64,000 nt of DNA. It comes from Primulina eburnea. Lineage: Eukaryota > Streptophyta > Magnoliopsida > Lamiales > Gesneriaceae. The notes under the pieces are model-generated. The model was not told the DNA's origin. It saw nothing but the letters and a program-made list of their open reading frames with translations, and did no database searches. The stretch lies in assembly GCF_022965805.1 (NCBI RefSeq), contig NW_027331378.1:241970-305969 (forward strand). The letters run 5' to 3'. A program made the translations under genes and the position numbers. This document shows positions 57,309-64,000 of this stretch, piece by piece (the first letter of the stretch is position 1; each line of letters opens with the position of its first letter).

Positions 57309-57842
57309 ACACCGGGATCCCTAGATTAGAAAAGAGTCGAGTCATGATTTGAATTGTCGAATACAGATTTGTATTCTACTACATGTTTAGATGTATATTC
57401 ATGTTACTTGATTTATGCTATGCATTTGTACATGATTTATTACATTGCATGCATCCATGTTTTATACTGGGATATGTTCTCACCGGAGTTATCCGGCTGT
57501 TGTCGTGTCTGTATGTGTGCATGGCAACAGGTGGGGCAGGATCGGGGTCACGAGCTAGATGAGAGATGATGATAGCGTGGAGATCTCGGGCATTGCAGAT
57601 TACTAGTGTTTTCTTATGAAACTTGTACTACTTATGTTTGTAGTTGTCATGTGAACACTAGTGTATGTTTGTACGAACAGACTTGTATGTACATTACGTT
57701 GTTTAATTTCTATCGAGATATTTTATGCTTTAGTTAATACATTTGAATTAAAATTAAAAGCAAAATTTTGACCCACATTTTCGAACAAAGATCCAATTAA
57801 ATCCCAAAAGAATAGAGTTAGAGCCCGGGTCCCCACAACAGG

Positions 57843-57854
57843 TGGTATCAGAGC
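57843..57854 (+). other. GyE primer-binding site
   Basis: TGGTATCAGAGC lies five bases after the LTR end at 57837. Confidence 0.92.
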
Positions 57855-58095
57855 TGTATGTTCTGTAGACTGAGATAGAATAGAATGAGCGGGGTAGATC
57901 GAGTCATCTTCCTTGCTTTTGAGATGCTAGCATGCTTTATTGCTTTCCCTATTATATGTTGTGTTGTATTATCTGAATTGATTTACAGCATTTCAAGCCT
58001 GAATCAGAACCGATTCTCGATCAGAGGTATATGATCAGAGGAGGGCTGAGACAGATGACATTGGGTGGGTACTAATCAGTTTGATAATCAGATTT

Positions 58096-58956
58096 ATGCC
58101 GCCTAGACGAGTGCCACAGCCAGAGCAGGGTAGCATATCAGGTGTACAGATGGATGTTACCGCTACACCGATGGAGACTTTATTGAAGAGATTCCAGTCT
58201 TTCCATCCGCCTACCCTGAAGGGCACAGAGAGTGCAGTAGAGTGCGAGAGCTGGCTTGATGATATCGAGATGTTATTTGAGTCTTTGGCATATACTGATG
58301 AGCGACGTGTGAAACTGATAGGGCATCAGATGCAAGAGGTTGCCAAGAGCTGGTGGTTGACTACGAAGAGAGCCTTGGAGCACCGAGGCATTGATATCAC
58401 GTGGAAAGTTTTTAAAGATGAGTTCTACCAGCGATTCTTCCCCGTTTCCTACCGAAAGGATAAAGGAGCTGAATTTGCAAATCTGAGGCAGGGACAATGG
58501 AATATGGAGGAGTATGTGGCTAAATTTTCTGCATTGTTACGATTTGCACCGCATGTGGCCGGAAACGATGAGGCAGTGGCCGATCAGTTCATCAACGGGC
58601 TGAATCCCGATGTCTTTACTTTGGTGAACACGGGCCGGCCTAGTACTTTTTCAGAGGCACTGAACCGAGCGAAGGGAGCAGAGGCTGGCTTGATCAGGCA
58701 GCGAGGGGCTTCCTACGGTGTTCAGGGGCAGAGACTGCCACAGTCCACGACCGTACAGTTTCCACCACCTCCTCCTCGTTTTGACAGTGGAGCTAGTGGT
58801 AGTGGCAAGAAGGATTTTCTGAAGGCTAAAGGCAAACAGTTTAAGAAATCTGGGAGTAGTTCATCGAGTTCGAGTGGATCTCGACAGAGAGGTCAGGGGT
58901 CAGAGTATAGTGGCGCATACTGTGGTTCGTGCGCAGGGCGACATGCGACGGAGTAG
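58096..58956 (+). CDS. gag: GyE gag, ended by an in-frame amber codon
   Basis: I place the start at the ATG of MPPRRVPQPEQGS, because the same PPRR start is seen in related gags. The core has CESWLDDIEMLFESL, WWLTTKRALEHRG, LRQGQWNMEEYVAKFSALLRF and RAKGAEAGLIRQ. A serine/glycine-rich linker leads to YCGSCAGRHATE and then TAG at 58954-58956. GyN1 and GyN2 have Gln (CAG) at this position, so a single C-to-T change explains the stop. Gag forms the particle and binds RNA. Confidence 0.9.
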   Translation: MPPRRVPQPEQGSISGVQMDVTATPMETLLKRFQSFHPPTLKGTESAVECESWLDDIEMLFESLAYTDERRVKLIGHQMQEVAKSWWLTTKRALEHRGIDITWKVFKDEFYQRFFPVSYRKDKGAEFANLRQGQWNMEEYVAKFSALLRFAPHVAGNDEAVADQFINGLNPDVFTLVNTGRPSTFSEALNRAKGAEAGLIRQRGASYGVQGQRLPQSTTVQFPPPPPRFDSGASGSGKKDFLKAKGKQFKKSGSSSSSSSGSRQRGQGSEYSGAYCGSCAGRHATE

Positions 58957-61900
58957 TGTCAAGGAGTTCTGGGACGCTGCAACATCTGTAGGCAACAGGG
59001 ACATTTCGCCAGAGTTTGTCCCCAGAGAGGTGCACAACGATTCCAGAGCACAGGATCATCAGCACCAGCGCCACAGATGGAGAGACAGGCATCCTCTGTG
59101 CACTCCTTTCAGCCACCCTCCACACAGACCCAGCAGAGACCAGGAGGTAGTCAGACTGTGAGTCAGCCTCCCCGACAGCAGGCACGTGTTTTTGCCCTGA
59201 CAGAGGAGCAGGCGCAGGAGGCGCCAGATGACGTCATTGCAGGTAGTTGTTTTCTTTGTGGTTATCCTGCATATGTGTTGATAGACACAGGGGCATCACA
59301 TACATTCATATCTGAACATTTTGCATTGAGACATGCATTGCCTGTTGAGTCGATGTCGACAGTAGTGTCTATAGCTTCTCCGTTGGGAAGTGGCTTGATA
59401 TCTGTGACTACTGTTAGACACTGTATGCTTCAGTTTGAGGGGCATGAGATCGATCTTGATTGTGTAGTACTTGGTTTAGCTGATTTTGATTGTATAGTTG
59501 GCATAGATATGTTGACCAAGTACAGGGCCACGGTAGATTGTTTCCACAAGATTGTCAGATTCAGACCCGAAATGACAGACGAGTGGAAATTTTACGGCAA
59601 GGGTTCCAGATCTCGGATTCCCTTAGTATCTGCTCTGACTATGAGTAGATTTCTTCAGAGAGGAGCAGAGGGCTTTCTTGTATATTCAGTAGATTTACTG
59701 AAGTCGAGCCCAGCATTGGCAGATTTGCCAGTGGTTTGCGAGTTTGCAGATGTTTTTCCTGATGAGATTCCAGGATTACCTCCAGTTCGAGAGGTTGATT
59801 TCAGCATAGACCTTGTGCCAGGCAGTGTTCCTATTTCAAGAGCTCCGTATAGGATGGCGCCAGTTGAACTGAAAGAGTTGAAAGCACAGTTGGAGGATCT
59901 TCTGTCCAAGGGATATATCAGACCCAGTGTATCACCTTGGGGTGCTCCGGTGCTTTTCGTTAGAAAGAAAGATGGTTCGATGCGACTGTGTATTGATTAT
60001 AGGCAACTGAATAAGGCAACAGTGAAGAACAAGTATCCTTTGCCTCGCATCGACGATCTGTTTGATCAGTTACAGGGATCTTCAGTATATTCGAAGATTG
60101 ATTTGAGGTCAGGATATCATCAGCTCCGAGTTAGAGACGTTGATATTCCGAAGACTGCATTCCGAACCAGGTATGGACATTACGAGTTTGTTGTTATGCC
60201 TTTCGGTTTGACGAATGCACCAGCGGTTTTCATGAGTTTGATGAACCGTATTTTTCAGAGCTATTTAGATGAATTTGTGATTGTATTTATTGACGACATT
60301 TTGGTGTATTCGAAGAGCTTGACCGAGCATGCAGATCACCTGAGGATTGTATTGAAGACTTTGAGGAATGAGCGGTTGTATGCCAAACTGTCCAAGTGTG
60401 AATTCTGGCTGAGACAGGTTGTCTTCTTGGGGCACATTATATCTGGAGATGGTATTGCGGTAGATCCGAGTAAAGTTGAGGCTGTGATCAGTTGGCCGAG
60501 ACCGACTTTTGTGCCAGAGATACGCAGTTTCATGGGTCTAGCCGGGTATTATCGACGTTTTATTCGAGACTTCTCCAGTATAGCGAAGCCAATTACCCAG
60601 TTAACACAGAAGAACATGCCATTCATGTGGTCAGAAGAATGTGAGAGCAGTTTTGTAGAGTTGAAGAAGAGGCTGACTAGTGCGCCTGTCTTGACGATTC
60701 CTGCAGGTACAGGTGAGTTCGTTGTATACTGTGACGCATCTCACAGAGGGCTTGGATGTGTTCTTATGCAGCGAGGGCACGTGATAGCATACGCCTCTAG
60801 ACAGCTGAAGCCGCACGAGACTCGTTATCCGATTCATGATCTTGAATTGGCGGCGATTGTGTTTGCACTTAAGATCTGGCGTCATTATCTGTATGGCGAG
60901 AAATTCGAGATTTATTCCGATCATAAGAGCTTGAAGTATCTCTTTTCTCAGTCAGAGTTGAACATGAGGCAGCGACGATGGCTTGATCGGCTGAAAGATT
61001 TTGATTGCGAGATCAAATACCATCCAGGAAAGTCGAATGCAGCGGCAGACGCCTTGAGTCGAAAGGTATGTTCTTTGTCCTTGTCGACTATAGGTGTATC
61101 GAGTTTAGTAGAAGATTGTTGCTTGTCTGGATTGACATTTGATACAGAGAGTAGACCGCTGCGACTTGCTGCGATTCAGATTGAGCCAGATCTGATTTCG
61201 AGGATCAAAGAAGCACAAAGAACTGATCCGAGCATGCAGAGATCGATTGATATGGTCAGAGCTGGTCATATATCAGAATATCAGGTCAGAGATTCTGTTC
61301 TGTATGTGAATAACCGCTTAGTGGTGCCAGAGATTTCAGATTTGAGACGACAGATCATGTCGGAGTCACACTGTAGTCGGTTCAGCATTCATCCTGGTGG
61401 CAGGAAGATGTATAACGACTTGAAGACACAATTTTGGTGGAAACAGATGAAGACAGACATTGCAGAATTCGTGTCTAGATGCCTAAATTGCCAGCGGGTG
61501 AAGGCAGAAAGAAAGAAGCCCGGAGGTTTACTTCAGAGTTTGTCTGTTCCTGAATGGAAATGGGATCACATTTCCATGGACTTTGTGACAAAGTTACCTC
61601 GATCTTCGCGGGGCTGTGACTCGATTTGGGTTGTGATAGACAGACTGACCAAATCAGCGTGTTTTATTCCGTACCGGATGACCTATCGACATGATCAGAT
61701 GGCCGAGTTGTATGTCAGAGAGATCGTCAGATTGCATGGTGTGCCGAAGTCGATCGTATCAGATCGTGATCCACGATTCACTTCTCACTTTTGGCACAGC
61801 TTGCAGCAGGCTTTGGGTACGACTTTACACCTGAGCACTGCTTATCATCCCCAGACAGACGGACAGTCAGAGCGGACTATCCAGACTTTAGAGGATATGC

Positions 61901-61983
61901 TGAGAGCTGTAGTACTAGATTTTGGTACTAGTTGGCAAGATTCATTGCCATTGTGTGAGTTTTCATTCGATCTGGTTGTTTAA
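58957..61983 (+). CDS. pol: GyE pol: protease, RT, RNase H, integrase (3' truncated)
   Basis: The frame continues from gag after the TAG without a shift. The zinc knuckle [14 protein letters not shown] is at about 58980. From the ATG at 59077 it is open for 968 codons. In that numbering the protease DTG is at residues 70-72, followed by the RT ([18 protein letters not shown], catalytic FIDD near residue 404), RNase H ([35 protein letters not shown]), the integrase zinc region ([18 protein letters not shown]) and core with all three catalytic residues ([21 protein letters not shown]). It ends [13 protein letters not shown] at a TAA, so the GPY/F module and anything beyond are missing. All visible catalytic motifs look sound. 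Confidence 0.93.
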   Translation, partial: CQGVLGRCNICRQQGHFARVCPQRGAQRFQSTGSSAPAPQMERQASSVHSFQPPSTQTQQRPGGSQTVSQPPRQQARVFALTEEQAQEAPDDVIAGSCFLCGYPAYVLIDTGASHTFISEHFALRHALPVESMSTVVSIASPLGSGLISVTTVRHCMLQFEGHEIDLDCVVLGLADFDCIVGIDMLTKYRATVDCFHKIVRFRPEMTDEWKFYGKGSRSRIPLVSALTMSRFLQRGAEGFLVYSVDLLKSSPALADLPVVCEFADVFPDEIPGLPPVREVDFSIDLVPGSVPISRAPYRMAPVELKELKAQLEDLLSKGYIRPSVSPWGAPVLFVRKKDGSMRLCIDYRQLNKATVKNKYPLPRIDDLFDQLQGSSVYSKIDLRSGYHQLRVRDVDIPKTAFRTRYGHYEFVVMPFGLTNAPAVFMSLMNRIFQSYLDEFVIVFIDDILVYSKSLTEHADHLRIVLKTLRNERLYAKLSKCEFWLRQVVFLGHIISGDGIAVDPSKVEAVISWPRPTFVPEIRSFMGLAGYYRRFIRDFSSIAKPITQLTQKNMPFMWSEECESSFVELKKRLTSAPVLTIPAGTGEFVVYCDASHRGLGCVLMQRGHVIAYASRQLKPHETRYPIHDLELAAIVFALKIWRHYLYGEKFEIYSDHKSLKYLFSQSELNMRQRRWLDRLKDFDCEIKYHPGKSNAAADALSRKVCSLSLSTIGVSSLVEDCCLSGLTFDTESRPLRLAAIQIEPDLISRIKEAQRTDPSMQRSIDMVRAGHISEYQVRDSVLYVNNRLVVPEISDLRRQIMSESHCSRFSIHPGGRKMYNDLKTQFWWKQMKTDIAEFVSRCLNCQRVKAERKKPGGLLQSLSVPEWKWDHISMDFVTKLPRSSRGCDSIWVVIDRLTKSACFIPYRMTYRHDQMAELYVREIVRLHGVPKSIVSDRDPRFTSHFWHSLQQALGTTLHLSTAYHPQTDGQSERTIQTLEDMLRAVVLDFGTSWQDSLPLCEFSFDLVV

Positions 61984-62112
61984 GTATTTTGTACTTACAG
62001 ATTCGATTGGGTTGTATTACTGTTTTTCCGCTGTTTTACCTGATTCAGTTTTAATGTTAATTTTGCATGCTTAAGTTCTGATTAGTAGGTGATTCTGGAA
62101 CGGGTCACTACA
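61966..62112 (+). repeat. GyC LTR fragment
   Basis: It ends CACTACA at 62112, four bases before the primer-binding site. The left part of the LTR is absent. No gene. Confidence 0.6.
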
Positions 62113-62116
62113 TTTA

Positions 62117-62128
62117 TGGTATCAGAGC
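62117..62128 (+). other. GyC primer-binding site
   Basis: TGGTATCAGAGC, complementary to initiator Met tRNA. Confidence 0.9.
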
Positions 62129-62196
62129 ATGCATTAAGATTTTGGGATTTAGAACTGTTCTTTGGGTTTAATCTCTGGTAACTTTTGTAGCTAAAG

Positions 62197-63230
62197 ATGT
62201 CTGGTTTTGACGACGATGCTAGTAGTCATGGCAGCGTTGGACGCTGGGGAGACCGCGACGATCGGGAGCGTCGTCGAGAGCATCGAGAACGTCGTCAACA
62301 CCGTCGTGATGAGCCTCGGAGTTTTAGTATGCATCGGTTCTTGCAGATGGGGCCGAAACCTCTTTCAGGCGGTGAGACCCCGATGTTGCGGAGAACTGGC
62401 TTGAGAGGATGGAGAGCTGCTTCAAGACTTTTCAGTGCTCGGCGGAGCAGCAGATTGATACCCTTGATTTCTTGCTGAGGGGTGGTGCGCGCAAGTGGTG
62501 GAGGTCTACCTCTGCACCGATAGTTCAGCGACAGGGTCGAGTTCTTTGGGCCGATTTCGAGCCGCTTTCATGTTGCTTTACTTTCCGCCAGTCTCTTCGC
62601 AGACCAAGGCATTGAGTTGATCAATCTGAAGCAGGGAAGTTTGTCGTTGTGATGAGTATCAGCAGAAGTCTTTGAGTTGCTTCCGTATGTTCCCATGTCA
62701 GTGACAATGCTAGTGCCAAGTATAACCATTTTCTCAGGGCCTCAATCAGGAGATTTATGATCGGGTTGTTGTCTGCGATGATCCGACATCGTATGAGGGC
62801 CTTGTGAATTTTGTCGCCAGGCTGAGGGCAGTTTGCTGAGAGGTCGAGCCATGCATTCTGCTCGTCCTACTAGTTCTTTGGGTCCTCGCGCCCAAGCATT
62901 CAAGAAAGCTGGATCTACTTCTTCTTCCTCTGGATCTGGAGGAGTTCACCATTTTGGGAAGAAGAGGGGCCCGTGTCAGCACTGCGGGAGGATCATCCGA
63001 CGAGCGTTGTCGCAAGGTTGCGGGTGCTTGTTACAAGTGCGGTGAGATGGGCCACATGAAGAGAGATTGTCCACAGACGGGCGGAGGATCAGGATCTGGT
63101 TCTCAGGCTTCAGTTCTCAGAGGCCACAGCAGGACAGTCTATCTACAGGGTTACCTCCGACCGCGTACTCAAGGGCAGGTCTTTGCTCTTAACCAGGATC
63201 AGGCTGCTGAGGAGAACGAGAGAGTTATCG
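62197..63230 (+). pseudogene. gag: GyC gag, many frameshifts
   Basis: It starts MSGFDDDASSHGSVG with an Arg/Glu-rich stretch. Shifts near 62380, 62580, 62640 and 62840 break the gag core; recognisable parts are FQCSAEQQIDTLDFLLRGG and WWRSTSAPIVQRQG (62409-62560). The knuckle CYKCGEMGHMKRDC is intact at about 63030-63070 in the frame 62954-63391. A glycine/serine-rich linker and VFALNQDQAAEENERVIAG follow, the usual approach to a Gypsy protease. Confidence 0.85.
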
Positions 63231-64000
63231 CAGGTTTATTTTATTATGTGGATTACCTGCTTACGTTCTCATTGATACTGGTGCATCTCATTCATTCATA
63301 TCTGCGAGATTTGCTAAGCGTCATGCATTACCCTTCACTTCTTTGGGCATTGTGGTATCTGTTTCCACACCGATGGGTCATTCGGTGTTAGCTAACGTCT
63401 AGTTTTGGGTTGTCCTCTAGAGTTTGAGGGTAATGTTTTAACTGCTAATTTGATGATTCTGCGATGAGGATTTTGATTGCATTCTGGGAATAGATGTGCT
63501 GACTGTGTTTAGAGGCTACTGTGGACTGTTACCAGAAGTTTGTGCAGTTTCGTCCAGTTGAGGGCGACAGTTGGTTTTTCTATGGAGAGGGAGCGCGACC
63601 CCCGATGCCCGTGGTTTCTGCTCTGAAAGCTTGTCGTGCTTTAGAGTCGGGCGGGGAAGGCTACCTTATCTATGCTATTGATTCGTCCGCAGATATTGTC
63701 GGTATCAGTGACATTCCAGTGGTTTGCGATTTTCCGGATGTTTTTCCCGGAGGAGATTCCTGGTTTTCCTCCCGTTCGGGATGTGGATTTCGGCATTGAT
63801 TTAGTGCCAGGCACGGCACCAATCTCTAGAGCTCCTATCGTTTAGCTCCATCGGAGATGCAAGAATTGAAACAGCAGTTGCAGATCTTCTTGACAAGGGG
63901 TATATTCGACCCAGTTTGTCCCGGGGACACCATTTCTTTTTGTCAAAAGAAGGATGGTTCTATGCGGCTCTGCATAGATTATCGGCAGTTGAATCGTGCA
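63231..64000 (+). pseudogene. pol: GyC protease and start of reverse transcriptase
   Basis: The protease active-site region is at about 63270-63300 (a DTGASHSF reading in a frame shifted from the knuckle). Later parts are GIDVLT near 63490 and the frame 63521-63799 ([36 protein letters not shown]). Shifts near 63745, 63830, 63880 and 63920 break the RT start. The window ends in the segment equivalent to CIDYRQLN of GyE (about 59990). GyC is clearly inactive. Confidence 0.85.

Larger units (their letters stand above)
56036..57837 (+). repeat. GyE 5' LTR
   Basis: The 1802-bp LTR holds the motif array (56135-56363), the conserved stem (57254-57308) and a block (57470-57560) with CACCGGAGTTATCCGGCTGT and GTGTGCATGGCAACAGGTGG. 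The block is the reverse complement of sequence in the GyN LTRs (near 7745-7800 and 36450-36510). No gene. Confidence 0.9.
56036..61965 (+). mobile_element. Gypsy element GyE, related to GyN1/GyN2, right end missing
   Basis: LTR 56036-57837 (TGTAAGGCTCGAG to GGGTCCCCACA) has the same ends as the GyN LTRs read on their own strand. The primer-binding site, gag and a long pol follow on the plus strand. Left flank TGTGG (56031-56035). Integrase is cut at about 61965, where GyC sequence starts. Confidence 0.9.
61966..64000 (+). mobile_element. Gypsy element GyC, left end truncated, runs off the window
   Basis: Only about 145 bases of its LTR are present, followed by a primer-binding site, a badly broken gag, protease and the start of RT. 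Its LTR end (ACGGGTCACTACA) and the bases before the primer-binding site resemble GyD more than GyE. The junction with GyE integrase has no LTR start, so a deletion rather than a clean insertion probably joined them. Confidence 0.75.

Overview
This window is nuclear DNA of a flowering plant and consists entirely, as far as I can see, of LTR retrotransposons inserted into one another. I found no host protein gene, rRNA or tRNA gene. Plant origin follows from Ty1/Copia and Ty3/Gypsy polyproteins of plant type, initiator-Met-tRNA primer-binding sites (TGGTATCAGAGC) in every element whose 5' LTR junction is visible, a chromodomain-bearing Gypsy element, and 5-bp target-site duplications (TSDs). 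The species cannot be read from the sequence; an asterid is a guess only. Element names (Co1, Co2, GyA, GyN1, GyN2, GyB, GyF, GyD, GyE, GyC) are mine.

Left part, 1-45024: three nesting levels, resolved almost to the base. Copia element Co1 (+ strand, 5' end outside the window) is the outer host. Chromovirus GyA (- strand, 4937-33463) sits in the Co1 reverse transcriptase, and GyN2 (- strand, 36156-44459, TSD GAGAC) sits in the Co1 3' LTR. GyA was itself hit twice: by GyN1 (- strand, 7457-15067, TSD GTTTT) in its 3' LTR and by Co2 (+ strand, 18028-27326, TSD TCTTT) in its reverse transcriptase. Co1 and Co2 are one Copia family. GyN1 and GyN2 are one non-autonomous Gypsy family with a recognisable gag but a decayed pol.

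Right part, 45025-64000: a probable Tat/Ogre-like LTR fragment (45400-46260), then a run of Gypsy elements that each break off where the next begins: GyB (about 46299-52432, carrying an insertion at 49434-50702), an LTR piece GyF (52433-52831), GyD (52832-56035), GyE (56036 to about 61965) and GyC (to the window end). Only the left halves are visible, which fits serial nesting with the right halves beyond 64000. GyE has the best pol: a 968-codon open frame with protease, reverse transcriptase, RNase H and most of integrase. It is the closest visible relative of the GyN family and a plausible type of helper.

The most interesting signal is not a gene. Several unrelated LTR families carry, in a similar place near the 5' end of the LTR (U3, upstream of TATA-like sequence where one is visible), an array of short GC-rich near-palindromes: GCGCATATGCGC in GyN1/GyN2, ACCGCACCCGCGGT in GyD and GyE, CGCTCGGGCGG/CCGCTCGGGCG in the LTR at 49811-50702. 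The Copia elements have a GGGCAGC/GCTGCCC cluster just after the primer-binding site. The motif does not follow the backbone relationships: GyE resembles GyN1/GyN2 elsewhere but shares its motif with GyD.
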